The notes: generated by a model not told the origin, from the letters alone. Shown: positions 18,538-27,662, numbered from the stretch's first letter. The stretch: DNA of 64,000 nt from Geomonas oryzisoli (GCF_018986915.1 NZ_CP076723.1:2079501-2143500), one strand, 5' to 3'. A program made the numbers and translations.

Positions 18538-18756
18538 TTATTTGGCGCGATAGGTGATGCGGCCGCGGCTCAGGTCGTAGGGAGAGAGCTCTACGGTGAC
18601 CTTGTCGCCAGGCAGGATCTTGATGAAAAACTTCCTCATCTTGCCGGAGATGTGCGCCAGCACCATGTGGTCGTTTTCCAGCTTCACCTTGAACATCGCG
18701 TTGGGAAGCGGCTCAATGACCGTTCCTTCTACTTCTATTGCTTCTTCCTTGCTCAT
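18538..18756 (-). CDS. infA: translation initiation factor IF-1
   Basis: 72 residues, a single S1/OB-fold protein beginning [15 protein letters not shown] and containing [19 protein letters not shown], diagnostic of IF-1. The ATG at 18756 is chosen: AGGAG lies six bases upstream and the length is the family norm. A longer frame from 18792 adds a non-homologous leader. It is upstream of efp-epmA on the same strand. Confidence 0.96.
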   Translation of the reverse strand: MSKEEAIEVEGTVIEPLPNAMFKVKLENDHMVLAHISGKMRKFFIKILPGDKVTVELSPYDLSRGRITYRAK

Positions 18757-18798
18757 TTTTGCTCCTGAGGGATATATGGCTTCTTTTAACAATCTGTG

Positions 18799-18827
18799 AG
18801 TCTACAAATTTTTCCCGCAAAAAGCAA
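18799..18827 (-). promoter_or_regulatory. sigma-70-like promoter of infA
   Basis: On the minus strand TTGCTT (complement of 18822-18827), 17 bases, then TAGACT (complement of 18799-18804), about 45 bases ahead of the infA start. Confidence 0.55.
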
Positions 18828-18937
18828 GCTGCATTTCACTGCTGTTACCATTTTCCCTTCGATATCATGCCTATTTACAGAACTCCCATAACATGCTAAA
18901 AAAATGGCCAGATTTTTCCAAGGAGTACCGAGGTTAC

Positions 18938-19330
18938 ATGCAAAAACTGATCAGGGAGATCCCGCTGTCCAACGGGCTCACCGTTCGCTTCTTCGATGCC
19001 ACGCGCCGTTACTTTGGCGACTACCACCAGGTCCGCATCCAGATTTGCTGCGAAGTGCCGCTTTCGCCGGAGCTTTTCCCCGACGAGGACTCCCACCAGA
19101 GTGCCAGAAAACTGCTGGGCCCCAGCGTGAGCTACAAAAAGGAAATCGAGCACCAGGGCGTTGCCTCTCTCTCAGTGGAACAGACCGTGGAGCGGGTCAT
19201 CGCCGACTTCGCCGCGCACTCCCTTGGGTACTTCAACAACCCCGGATTTCCGCAGAAGCTGATCCAGGCCGAACTGGCCCGAGTCCGGGGACGCAAGACG
19301 GGCTTCGTACCGCGCGGTGTCCATGGCTGA
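18938..19330 (+). CDS. conserved hypothetical protein
   Basis: 130 residues beginning MQKLIREIPLSNGLTVRFFD. It is soluble, with no membrane segment and no recognisable catalytic motif. The ATG at 18938 has GAGG five bases upstream and is preferred to 18893, which has no ribosome site. The last 14 bases overlap the start of rlmD, so translation is probably coupled. This hints at a role linked to RNA modification or translation, but that is inference from position only. Confidence 0.7.
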   Translation: MQKLIREIPLSNGLTVRFFDATRRYFGDYHQVRIQICCEVPLSPELFPDEDSHQSARKLLGPSVSYKKEIEHQGVASLSVEQTVERVIADFAAHSLGYFNNPGFPQKLIQAELARVRGRKTGFVPRGVHG

Positions 19331-20639
19331 GCCGGTCGTTGTCATAGAAAGTCTCTGCTACGGCGGCGCCGGTTTCGGCAGGGTGGAAGGCAAGGCCTGT
19401 TTCGTCCCCTGCACCGCCCCCGGCGACCGGGCGAGGATCCGCGTGGTGAAGGAGAAACGCTCCTTCCTGGAAGGGGAGCTGGTCGAACTGCTCGAGCCTT
19501 CCGACCTCCGCGTCGTACCGCCGTGTCCCGTCTTCGGCGCGTGCGGCGGCTGCGACTGGCAGTTCCTGCCGTACCCCGAACAGTTGCAGCAGAAAGGGAC
19601 CATCTTCGCGGACACGCTGGCGCGCATCGGCAAGGTCCCCAGGGAAAAGGTGCTGCCGGTCGCGGCGGCGCCGGAACCGTTCGGCTACCGCTCCCGCGTT
19701 CAGGTGAAGGTATCCGTGGTCGCAGGCGCGGTGCAGATGGGCTTTTTCCGCACCGGCTCCCATGACGTGGTCGATTTCGGCGCCGGGTGCCCCTTGGCCA
19801 ACCCGCAGCTGAACCGCATGGCGGCCGAGTTCCGGGCGATCCTACCCGGGCTGCCGCAGTTCGAACTCATCCACCAGATCGACCTCTCCATCGGCGACAC
19901 GGGGGAGGGGATCGCCATCGTGCACAGCAGGGGGGGCGCGGGGGGACGACTGATCGAAGCCCTGGCCCGGGAGCGGTCGCAACTCCCCTCGGTTGCCGGC
20001 GCCTTCCTGCGCAGCGGACAAAAGGGGGACCTGGCGAAGGTCTTCGGCATCGAAGCCCTGAGCTATCGAATCCCCGCCGGGTTGATACCGGGCTCGAAGG
20101 AGCTTACGCTCCGATTCGGGCGGGGTGGGTTCTCGCAGGTGAACTACCCTCAGAACCTCGAGCTGATCCGTACCGCCTGCGGGTGGGCCGGGCTGACCGG
20201 GAAAGAGAGGGTGCTCGACCTGTACTGCGGCAACGGCAACATCTCCCTGCCGCTGGCGCTTCAGGCCGCGGAGGTCCTGGGAATCGAAGGGTATGCCCCG
20301 TCCATCCTCGATGCCGCGGCCAACGCCGAGGCCAACGGCATCGGCAACGCCACCTTCCAGGTGAGCGATGCGGCCCAGGCCGTCCGGCGACTGGTCAAGC
20401 GCAAGGAGAGGTTCGACCTGGTGGTGCTCGACCCGCCCCGGGGAGGGGCCGAGGCCGCCGCCGAGCTCGCCGCTCTCGCACCGGCAAAGATCATCTACGT
20501 TTCCTGCGATCCGGCCACGCTGGCCCGCGATCTCGCTTCACTTGGCAGCAACGGGTACCAGGTGACCCGCTCGAAGCCGGTAGATATGTTCCCGCAGACC
20601 TACCACCTCGAGAGCGTTACCGAACTGGTTCGTGCATAA
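19317..20639 (+). CDS. rlmD: 23S rRNA (uracil-5-)-methyltransferase, RumA/RlmD type
   Basis: 440 residues. The N-terminal TRAM domain (about 5-60) is followed by the iron-sulphur Cys motif CPVFGACGGCDW and a C-terminal SAM methyltransferase: VLDLYCGNGNISLPLA (motif I), VVLDPPRGGAE (motif IV) and YVSCDPATLARDL with the catalytic Cys. It methylates a specific uridine in large-subunit rRNA (U1939 in E. coli RlmD; the exact target here is inferred). It overlaps the preceding small gene by 14 bases. Confidence 0.9.
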   Translation: MSMAEPVVVIESLCYGGAGFGRVEGKACFVPCTAPGDRARIRVVKEKRSFLEGELVELLEPSDLRVVPPCPVFGACGGCDWQFLPYPEQLQQKGTIFADTLARIGKVPREKVLPVAAAPEPFGYRSRVQVKVSVVAGAVQMGFFRTGSHDVVDFGAGCPLANPQLNRMAAEFRAILPGLPQFELIHQIDLSIGDTGEGIAIVHSRGGAGGRLIEALARERSQLPSVAGAFLRSGQKGDLAKVFGIEALSYRIPAGLIPGSKELTLRFGRGGFSQVNYPQNLELIRTACGWAGLTGKERVLDLYCGNGNISLPLALQAAEVLGIEGYAPSILDAAANAEANGIGNATFQVSDAAQAVRRLVKRKERFDLVVLDPPRGGAEAAAELAALAPAKIIYVSCDPATLARDLASLGSNGYQVTRSKPVDMFPQTYHLESVTELVRA

Positions 20640-20668
20640 GTAATTACAATCCACCAAATGGAGGCTGC

Positions 20669-21721
20669 ATGTTTTTCGGACTGTTCGGCAAGAAGGATTT
20701 TCGTCATTACCAGAACCAGGGTGCCAAGCACCTCGCCGCAGAGCGCTACGCTGATGCACGCGTCGACTTCCAGGAGGCGCTGAAACTCTGCCCTGCAGAC
20801 GCTTCCCAGGAGGCAGCAGCCATCCGTCAGGGGCTCGACCAGGCCGGGAACCACCTGGGAGAGCTGAACCTGCAGGAAGGGGAGCACGCCCTGCGTGCCG
20901 GCGAGACGCAAAAGGCCTATGATCACTTCTGCCTTGCCGCCGACCTTGCCGCCGATCCCGCCATAAAGTCCCGGGCCCATGCCCAGGCCGCGAAACTGGA
21001 GCAGCCCGAGGCCCAGGCTGCCGCCAAGCCTGCCGAGGCACCGGCCGGTGCCGGCAACTACAAGCCGCACGGCGGCGGTTCCTGCACCACCTGCAAAGGG
21101 CACGGCGACCACCACCACGAGGAGCCGGCTCCGATGGAGATGAGCCTTTCCGAGGAAGACCAGTTCTACCTCATGGTCCAGCCGCTGCCGGGGGACCTGC
21201 CGGGGAGATACGCAGAACTCGGTCCCAAATTCGCCAAGGCGTACCTCATGATTCATGAAGGCAACGACCGCGACGCGTTCCCCATTTTGCAAGAAATGTT
21301 GTTATCTGGTGAAAATGACATTGTATTATACGAAGTGGCACTTATAATGTTCAGGGCGGGGCAAATTCATGAGAGCGAGGCGCTCCTGAATCGGGCACTG
21401 GCGCTCAACCCGCAGAACGCAACCGTGTACATCGCGCTCGTTCATTTGATGGCCGGCGGCGGACGCTACCCGCAGGCGAAAGCGGTTGTGCAGAGCATGC
21501 TGGACGCGGACATCCTGCCGGATCAGGCCCAGTTCATGCTGGCCGAACTGCACGAGACGACGGGAGACGTGGAACGGGCCATGGAGCTGTGGACCAAGTC
21601 GCTGGATTACCCGAGCGTGGCCAAGGCGGCGGCCGAGCGGCTCATCCCGATCCTGAACCGTCAGGGTCGTACCGACGACGTGAAGTACCTGTCCAAAAAA
21701 TATTTAAAAGGATGTTGTTAA
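20669..21721 (+). CDS. TPR-repeat protein with a CxxC/His-rich linker
   Basis: 350 residues. N-terminal helical repeats (about 15-110; KHLAAERYADARVDFQEAL, LRAGETQKAYDHFCLAADLA) are followed by an Ala/Pro/Lys-rich linker. A CTTCKGHGDHHHEE segment could bind a metal. C-terminal TPR repeats (about 220-345; SEALLNRALALNPQNATVY and AELHETTGDVERAMELW) end in YLKGCC. The ATG at 20669 has GGAGG at the right distance. It is probably a protein-protein adaptor; partner unknown. It lies between rlmD and the HU/IHF gene on the same strand. Confidence 0.8.
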   Translation: MFFGLFGKKDFRHYQNQGAKHLAAERYADARVDFQEALKLCPADASQEAAAIRQGLDQAGNHLGELNLQEGEHALRAGETQKAYDHFCLAADLAADPAIKSRAHAQAAKLEQPEAQAAAKPAEAPAGAGNYKPHGGGSCTTCKGHGDHHHEEPAPMEMSLSEEDQFYLMVQPLPGDLPGRYAELGPKFAKAYLMIHEGNDRDAFPILQEMLLSGENDIVLYEVALIMFRAGQIHESEALLNRALALNPQNATVYIALVHLMAGGGRYPQAKAVVQSMLDADILPDQAQFMLAELHETTGDVERAMELWTKSLDYPSVAKAAAERLIPILNRQGRTDDVKYLSKKYLKGCC

Positions 21722-21747
21722 AAGAAGCTGGTTTCCGGAGGTGGACA

Positions 21748-22023
21748 ATGAACAAATCAGAACTCATTGAATCTCTCGCAGCTAAAAAGACCCTCTCCTT
21801 CAAGAAGGCGGAGGAAGTCGTCAACGCCGTCTTCGCATCGATGACCGAGGCCCTGCTCTCCGGCGACCGGATAGAAATCAGGGGCTTTGGCAGCTTCGTA
21901 GTGAAGGAGTACGACGCCTATACCGGCAGGAACCCCAAAACGGGTGAATCGATCTCGGTCAAGGCGAAGAAGTTGCCCTTCTTCAAGGTCGGTAAGGAGC
22001 TGAAGGAGAAGGTCTCCGGCTGA
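21748..22023 (+). CDS. HU/IHF-family DNA-bending protein, closest to IHF beta
   Basis: 91 residues: MNKSELIESLAAKKTLSFKK at the start, then IEIRGFGSF, GRNPKTGES and FFKVGKELKEKV. The pattern KSELIE...RIEIRGFGSF...RNPKTGE matches IHF-beta and HU proteins, so it binds and bends DNA as a homo- or heterodimer. GGAGGTGGACA precedes the ATG at 21748. IHF-type proteins help sigma-54 promoters loop to their activators, relevant to the nif promoters in this window, but the link is only inferred. Confidence 0.9.
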   Translation: MNKSELIESLAAKKTLSFKKAEEVVNAVFASMTEALLSGDRIEIRGFGSFVVKEYDAYTGRNPKTGESISVKAKKLPFFKVGKELKEKVSG

Positions 22024-22071
22024 CCTTTCGGTTTCACCTGACACGAGCAACATAACCTCGACACCACCACT

Positions 22072-22102
22072 GCGCCCGCCGGTCGACATGGCCGACGGGC
22101 GC
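22072..22102 (+). terminator. probable imperfect terminator
   Basis: GCGCCCG (22072-22078) pairs with CGGGCGC (22096-22102), continued by an imperfect inner stem and followed by CCATTATTCTT. It is a weak T-run, so confidence is modest. It ends the HU/IHF transcript. Confidence 0.45.
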
Positions 22103-22152
22103 CCATTATTCTTGATGCAACGTTAGCCTTAACACGCTGGACTGGCCTTACC

Positions 22153-23823
22153 ATGTTTCCCACCTCTTGGTCGTACATCGTCGAGGCTCTCGGCGGCCTG
22201 GCGCTCTTCATTCTCGGCATGCGCACCATGTCGGAGGGGCTGCAAAAGGTAACCGGAGAGCGCCTGCGCCGCGTGCTGGAGCGCACCACCGGCAACCGCC
22301 TCACCGCCCCCCTGATCGGCAGCTGCCTCGCTTCCATCCTGCAGTCCGGCTCTGCGGCGTCGGTCCTCGTGGTCGGCTTCGTGAACGCCGGGCTCCTCTC
22401 CCTGTACCAGGCGCTTGGAGTCCTGCTCGGCACCGGCATCGGCACCACGCTCGCCATACAGTTCATCGCGTTGCGCGTTTCCGCCCTCGCGCTCCCGGCC
22501 ATCACCATCGGGGTGTTCCTCAATTTCTTCTCCCGCAGCCGCAAGCTTTCCGAAGCGGGAGGGATGCTGCTGGGGATCGGCCTCGTCTTCTTCGGCCTCT
22601 CCATCCTGGAAGGTGCCTGCCTGCCGCTCAGCGAGAGCGCCATCATCGCAGGGCTGCACCAGGGGCTCCCCTCGCTGCGCCTGGTCGCGGTCATTCTCGG
22701 CGCGCTGCTCACCTTCCTGGTGCAGTCAGGCAGCGCCACCCTCGGGGTCGTGATCGCGCTCGCCTCGGCCGGCGTCCTCTCCTATGATGCTGCCATCGCC
22801 ATGGTGATCGGCGAGGTGGCCGGTGCGGCCCTGATACCTCTCATCGCCTCCATCGGAGGCACCCAGACCGCCAAGCGCGCCGTCATCATCTATTTCGGCA
22901 TCAGTTGCGTGGCGATCGCCCTGGCCCTGGCCTTCTTCCCCTTCTTCCTGAAGGCCGTGGCGCTGGTCTCCCCGGGGGATCTCTCCCTTCTGCACCGGGG
23001 TGCGCCCCCCGAGGCGGTGGTGCAGGCCCTGCGCCCGCACATCGCCCGGCATCTGGCCAACGCGCACACCCTGTTCACCGTCGCCTCTCTGTTCATGTTC
23101 CTGCCCACCATCGGCTTCTTCGCCCGCTCCGCGGAGACGCTGCTCCCGACCAGGCGCTCCGAGAGCGAGCCGCGCCCCCGCTTCATCGACGTGCGGGTCA
23201 TCAAGACCCCCACCATCGCCCTGGTGCAGGCATGGAACGAGCTTTCCAGGATGGGCGGCATCGCCGCCGCCATGTACGCCGATCTCGTTAGCCAGTTCGA
23301 CGGCTTCAACCCCAAGGTCGCCGCCGCGGTGCGGGACAAGGAGGTGGTGCTGGACGTGCTGCACCGCGACATGTCCCAGTTCCTGGTGGCGCTTTCCCGG
23401 GAGACGCTCTCGCTGGACCGCGCCGTCGAGATACCCACCATGCTGGAACTGGTGAACGAGATCGAGCAGGTAGGGGACCAGGCCGAGGCCATCCTCAACT
23501 ACCTCATGCGCAAGAAAGAGGAGCGGCTCCGCTTTTCCGCCAGCGCCATGGAGGAGTTGAAACGGGTCGCCGCCAAGGTGGGGGAGGTGGTCGCCCGGTG
23601 CGAGACCGCCCTGAAAGGTGAACAGGTCGAGGACGTGACCAACCTGAAACTGGAGATCGCCTCCCTGGAGAGCGAACTGCAGGCAAGCCACCTGCGCCGC
23701 CTGAAAAGCGGCAAGTGCAACATCGTCGCGGGGCTTCTTTACAGCGACATCATCGTCAGTTTCTCGAAGATATCGCAGCTCTGCTTCTCCATAATCGCCC
23801 AGAGAAAAGGACTCAACCCATGA
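22153..23823 (+). CDS. Na+/phosphate cotransporter family protein with PhoU-like C-terminus
   Basis: 556 residues. The N-terminal two-thirds hold about eight membrane helices in two inverted halves, each with the family signature: ILQSGSAASVLVVG and FLVQSGSATLGVVIA. The C-terminal cytoplasmic part (about 350-556) is helical and PhoU-like. It should import phosphate with sodium. Its stop codon overlaps the ATG of ppx (ATGA), so the two are coupled and both act in phosphate handling. Confidence 0.9.
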   Translation: MFPTSWSYIVEALGGLALFILGMRTMSEGLQKVTGERLRRVLERTTGNRLTAPLIGSCLASILQSGSAASVLVVGFVNAGLLSLYQALGVLLGTGIGTTLAIQFIALRVSALALPAITIGVFLNFFSRSRKLSEAGGMLLGIGLVFFGLSILEGACLPLSESAIIAGLHQGLPSLRLVAVILGALLTFLVQSGSATLGVVIALASAGVLSYDAAIAMVIGEVAGAALIPLIASIGGTQTAKRAVIIYFGISCVAIALALAFFPFFLKAVALVSPGDLSLLHRGAPPEAVVQALRPHIARHLANAHTLFTVASLFMFLPTIGFFARSAETLLPTRRSESEPRPRFIDVRVIKTPTIALVQAWNELSRMGGIAAAMYADLVSQFDGFNPKVAAAVRDKEVVLDVLHRDMSQFLVALSRETLSLDRAVEIPTMLELVNEIEQVGDQAEAILNYLMRKKEERLRFSASAMEELKRVAAKVGEVVARCETALKGEQVEDVTNLKLEIASLESELQASHLRRLKSGKCNIVAGLLYSDIIVSFSKISQLCFSIIAQRKGLNP

Positions 23824-24734
23824 CAGACAAGGTAGCCGCCATCGACCTCGGCACCAACACCGCAAGGCTTCTCATCGCCACCCAGGCCCCGTACCGCCAG
23901 GTTCTGTTAAAACGCATCATCACCAGGCTCGGCGGCGGTTTCACCCGCGAGGTCGGCCTCTCACCCGAAGCCCAGGAGCGCTCCCTTGCCGCCCTTAAGG
24001 AATTCGCCGCCGACATGGCCGGTCACGGGGTGGTACGGCTGAGGGCGGTCGCCACCTCGGCTGTGCGCGACGCCAAAAACGGCGCCGATTTCTGCAGGCG
24101 CGTCCTGGAGGAAACGGGTATCGCGCTGGAGGTCATCGACGGCGGCGAAGAAGCCATGCTCACCCTGAGGGGGGTGGCCTCCATACTGGACAACAAGGAC
24201 GAGGACCTGGCGGTGTTCGATGTCGGCGGCGGGAGTACCGAGTACACTTTGGCCGCGGCCCGCAAGCCGCTCTTCTCCCGCAGCCTCCCGATCGGCGTGG
24301 TGCGTCTCACCGAGGGGAAGGTGGGGGTGGCCGAGATGGAAGACAAGATCCGGCGCGAGCTCACGGCGCTTCGGGATGAACTCTCCGCAGAGGGACTTGC
24401 CGATCGGTTTAAGGGTGCGACCCTCGTGGGAACCGCGGGGACGGCCACCACCCTGGCCGCCATCGACCTCGGCATGACCGACTACGACTACAAGAAGGTG
24501 AACAACCACACCCTGCCTTTGGCCAAGGTGGAGGCGATGTTCCACCGGCTGCTTCCCCTCACGCCGCAGGAGCGTCTGCAGGTGCCGGGTCTCGAACCGG
24601 GGCGCGAGGACCTCATCATCGCCGGCATACTGGTCGTGCTGACCACGATGCGCGAGTTCGGCTTCGCCACCTTCAAGGTGAGCGACTCGGGGGTGCTGGA
24701 AGGGCTCATCCTCGGCGTCCAGGCGGCGCCGTAG
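23820..24734 (+). CDS. ppx: exopolyphosphatase / guanosine pentaphosphatase family
   Basis: 304 residues, the ASKHA fold: AAIDLGTNTARLLI (phosphate 1), FDVGGGSTEYTL (phosphate 2) and VGTAGTATTLAAI. The short form lacks the HD-like C-terminal extension of E. coli Ppx. It releases phosphate from polyphosphate or acts on pppGpp; sequence alone does not separate the two. The ATG at 23820 overlaps the transporter stop by four bases. Confidence 0.88.
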   Translation: MTDKVAAIDLGTNTARLLIATQAPYRQVLLKRIITRLGGGFTREVGLSPEAQERSLAALKEFAADMAGHGVVRLRAVATSAVRDAKNGADFCRRVLEETGIALEVIDGGEEAMLTLRGVASILDNKDEDLAVFDVGGGSTEYTLAAARKPLFSRSLPIGVVRLTEGKVGVAEMEDKIRRELTALRDELSAEGLADRFKGATLVGTAGTATTLAAIDLGMTDYDYKKVNNHTLPLAKVEAMFHRLLPLTPQERLQVPGLEPGREDLIIAGILVVLTTMREFGFATFKVSDSGVLEGLILGVQAAP

Positions 24735-24745
24735 CCGCTTTTGTT

Positions 24746-24773
24746 TTGACAACAAACGGCGAAACGTTATACT
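24746..24773 (+). promoter_or_regulatory. sigma-70-type promoter
   Basis: TTGACA (24746-24751), 16 bases, then TATACT (24768-24773), close to consensus, 95 bases before the PAS-GGDEF gene. Confidence 0.7.
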
Positions 24774-24868
24774 CATTAACCATTCGTTCCTTTACCTTTT
24801 AATACGCAGGTTGCCCCGTCCGTCCTTCGGGAAGCGGTCCGGCCTCCCTTTCTTGCCGAAGGAGCCTC

Positions 24869-25777
24869 GTGTCCATGTATCTCAGTAAAGATTCGTACAA
24901 AAAGATCATAGATGACCTGCGCGACGGGCTCTATATCGTCGACACGGACCGGAAGATCGTGTTCTGGAACCACGCCGCCGAACGGATCTCCGGGTACAGC
25001 GCCGAGGAGGTGATCGGCAAACCGTGTGCCGACAACATCCTTTGCCACGTCGACGACGTCGGCCTCAACCTCTGCTGCAGCGAATGTCCCCTCGCTTCGA
25101 CCATCGACTCGGGTATCCCCCACGACGCACAGGTGTTTCTGCACCACAAAAACGGGCACCGGATCCCGGTGCTGGTACGTGTCATCCCCCTTACCGACGA
25201 TACCGGCCAGGTGATCGGCGGGGTGGAGATGTTCTCGGACAACAGCGGCCAGGTGGACAACGACGACCGGCTCAAGGAGCTGGAAAAACTGGCGCTTCTG
25301 GACGGCCTCACCCAGTTGGCCAACCGCCGCTACCTGGACCGCGAGCTCGAGTCCCGCATCGAGGAGATGAACCGCTACGACATCCCGTTCGGCATCCTGT
25401 TCATGGATCTGGACGATTTCAAGACCATCAACGACCGCTACGGACACGACACCGGAGACCGGGTGCTGCAGTTCGTGGCCGGGACCCTGAGCGCCAACTC
25501 CCGCCCCTTCGACCTGTACGGCCGCTGGGGCGGGGAGGAGTTCGTCGGCATCATCCGCAACGTATCGAACGCGAACCTGAAGCACATGGGGCAGCGTTTG
25601 CGCCGCCTGGTCGAGAAGTCGTTCGTGCTGGTGGAAGGCGAGGCGCTGCGGGTCACCATCTCCATCGGCGCGACCATGGCCGTCGAAAACGACACCGTAC
25701 AGACACTGCTGGCACGCGCAGACGGCCTTATGTACCAGAGCAAGGCCGCCGGCAAGAATCGTCTTACCATCGGCTGA
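24869..25777 (+). CDS. PAS-GGDEF diguanylate cyclase
   Basis: 302 residues, soluble. The PAS domain (about 8-125) has GLYIVDTDRKIVFWNHAAE and several Cys (ILCHVDDVGLNLCCSECPLA) that might bind a cofactor or respond to redox state. The GGDEF domain (about 145-300) has FMDLDDFKTIND, GGEEF at 221-225 and an RxxD inhibitory site (R212-D215). It should synthesise cyclic-di-GMP. GTG at 24869 with GGAG four bases upstream is taken as start; ATG at 24875 is a possible alternative. It has its own consensus-like promoter. Confidence 0.88.
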   Translation: MSMYLSKDSYKKIIDDLRDGLYIVDTDRKIVFWNHAAERISGYSAEEVIGKPCADNILCHVDDVGLNLCCSECPLASTIDSGIPHDAQVFLHHKNGHRIPVLVRVIPLTDDTGQVIGGVEMFSDNSGQVDNDDRLKELEKLALLDGLTQLANRRYLDRELESRIEEMNRYDIPFGILFMDLDDFKTINDRYGHDTGDRVLQFVAGTLSANSRPFDLYGRWGGEEFVGIIRNVSNANLKHMGQRLRRLVEKSFVLVEGEALRVTISIGATMAVENDTVQTLLARADGLMYQSKAAGKNRLTIG

Positions 25778-25978
25778 GGCCGGAAACCGCTTCCCCGGCA
25801 ACCTGCAGCATCCCTTTCTTAGTTCAGACCCGCACCCGTCTTCCGGTCCCCCCCCAGTCAGCTTTTCTTACAGAAACTCCCGTCCCCGACACCCACTGGC
25901 GAAAATGATGGTAGACTCATGTCGTTTGCTTAGACGCGCAGTCGCTGTCCTAACGCCATCAACAGGGAGGAACCAAAG

Positions 25979-27457
25979 ATGGGTGTCAAGATCGCCACGA
26001 GATGTACTGTCGCCGTCCTTGCCAGTCTGGCCGCCACCGCAATCTGGGCCGGGTGCAGTCACCGCAACGCTGAGGTGCCGACGACACAGGTAACCGAAGC
26101 GCCGCTTGATCCCGCCGATGCGGCCATCGCCCCGGCGCGGTGGGGCAAGCTGTACCCGGTCCATTACCAGCAATGGAAGCTGACCAGCGAACCGACTCCT
26201 GCCGGGCTCAGCAAGTACAAACGGGGCTACGACGTGGGAGAAGAGCGTCGAGATAAGCTGGACGAATACCCCTTCCTGGCGCTGCTCTACAACGGGTGGG
26301 GCTTCGGGGCGGAGTATAACGAACCGCGCGGGCACTATTATATGGTGCAGGACCAGTTGGAGGTCGATCCCGGCAGGGTCAAGGCCGGAGGTGCCTGCCT
26401 TACCTGCAAGACTCCCTACGCTCCCAAACTGGCCAAGGAGATGGGGCCGGCTTACTTCTCGACTCCGTACAAGGAAGTGCTGGCGCGCCTGCCCAAGGCG
26501 AACCAGACCCTCGGGGTCGCCTGCATCGACTGTCACGACAACAAGGGGATGGCACTGCGGATTTCCCGCGGCTTTACTTTGGGCAAGGCACTGAGAGAGA
26601 TCGGCCTGGACCAGGATAAGCTGACACGAGAACAGAAGCGCACCTTCGTCTGTGCCCAGTGCCATGTCACCTACATGATCCCTAAGGACAAGGAGATGCA
26701 CTCCACCGACGTGGTCTTCCCCTGGGCCGGCAGCCGGGAAGGGCACATCACCATCGAGAACATCATCAAGCAGATCAAGAGTTCCCCATCGCACGGAGAA
26801 TGGGTCCAGGCGGTCACCGGGTTCAAACTGGCCTTCATTCGTCATCCCGAGTACGAGTTCTACTCGAACCAGAGTCCTCACTACCTGGAAGGGGTGACCT
26901 GCGCCGACTGCCACATGCCGATGATGACCACCAGCAACGAGGAACTGACCGACCACAGGATCATGAGCCCGCTCAAGGGAAGCATGTCCGCCTGCGCCGC
27001 GTGCCACAGCGAAACGCCCGCACAACTGCGCCAGAAGGTTATCGCCATCCAGGACCGCTTCATCGACCGCTACCTGAAGACCGGGTATGCCGTGGCGACC
27101 GATGCGAAGCTCTTCGAAATGGCCAACAAGGCCAGGGGCGCAGGCAAGCAGATCGACGAGGAACTGTACGCGACCGCAAGGGAACACTACGAGCAGGCCT
27201 TCTACCGCCTGATCTTCCTCGGGGCCGAGAACTCCACCGGTTTCCATAACCCTGCGGAGGCCGCGCGCGTCATCGAGGATGCCGCCAACCATGCCGCAGG
27301 AGCGGATATGCACCTGCGCCAGTTGCTGGCCAAGGCGGGCGTATCGGTGCCGGACAAGGTCGACCTGGAACTCTCCAAGTACACGATGAACCGCGGCACC
27401 AAGAAGCTGCAGTTCAAGAAAGAGCACGAGATCCTGCCGCCGACGCTGGTGAAATAG
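25979..27457 (+). CDS. nrfA: pentahaem cytochrome c nitrite reductase (ammonia-forming), lipoprotein form
   Basis: 492 residues. It reduces nitrite to ammonium with six electrons in the periplasm. The active-site haem motif is CLTCK (C140-K144); four CxxCH haem motifs follow at 182, 225, 308 and 339 (CIDCH, CAQCH, CADCH, CAACH). The signal peptide ends in a lipobox (AIWAGC, Cys26), so the enzyme is probably lipid-anchored. The Glu and Gln that bind calcium in E. coli NrfA are Thr231 and Arg288 here (HVTY, FIRHPEYE), as in calcium-independent enzymes. No nrfH quinol oxidase lies beside it. GGGAGG precedes the ATG. Confidence 0.95.
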   Translation: MGVKIATRCTVAVLASLAATAIWAGCSHRNAEVPTTQVTEAPLDPADAAIAPARWGKLYPVHYQQWKLTSEPTPAGLSKYKRGYDVGEERRDKLDEYPFLALLYNGWGFGAEYNEPRGHYYMVQDQLEVDPGRVKAGGACLTCKTPYAPKLAKEMGPAYFSTPYKEVLARLPKANQTLGVACIDCHDNKGMALRISRGFTLGKALREIGLDQDKLTREQKRTFVCAQCHVTYMIPKDKEMHSTDVVFPWAGSREGHITIENIIKQIKSSPSHGEWVQAVTGFKLAFIRHPEYEFYSNQSPHYLEGVTCADCHMPMMTTSNEELTDHRIMSPLKGSMSACAACHSETPAQLRQKVIAIQDRFIDRYLKTGYAVATDAKLFEMANKARGAGKQIDEELYATAREHYEQAFYRLIFLGAENSTGFHNPAEAARVIEDAANHAAGADMHLRQLLAKAGVSVPDKVDLELSKYTMNRGTKKLQFKKEHEILPPTLVK

Positions 27458-27481
27458 CGGCGCCGACATTCGCTAGGAGGG

Positions 27482-27514
27482 GAGGGCGGGCCCACGGGTC
27501 CGTCCTCTTTTTTT
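27482..27514 (+). terminator. Rho-independent terminator after nrfA
   Basis: GAGGGCGG (27482-27489) pairs with CCGTCCTC (27500-27507, one G-T pair), followed by seven T. Confidence 0.88.
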
Positions 27515-27552
27515 GTCAGCATCCCTTTCCGCAAGTGGGGCAGCTTACCCGA

Positions 27553-27662
27553 AGGGGGGTACTGGCTCCGCAGGTGCCTGTCCCCTTGATGCTTGGAAAA
27601 GCCGATTGAGCCGAAAAGAGCGTTCCGCTAGAGGGACAGGCACCTTACGGAGCCTGTCCCTT
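27553..27662. repeat. 105-bp palindromic dispersed repeat, copy 2
   Basis: The reverse complement of this stretch matches the element at 15610-15712 through both arms (GGAGCCAGT, GGTGCCTGTCCC) and the loop (AGCGGAACGCTC), with small differences. It lies between the nrfA terminator and the next gene. It has the same REP/MITE-like build. Confidence 0.82.

Noticed and set aside
19787-20668. Extension of the TPR gene upstream to 19787
   Set aside because: That part is an out-of-frame shadow of rlmD; GGAGG and ATG at 20669 give the natural start.
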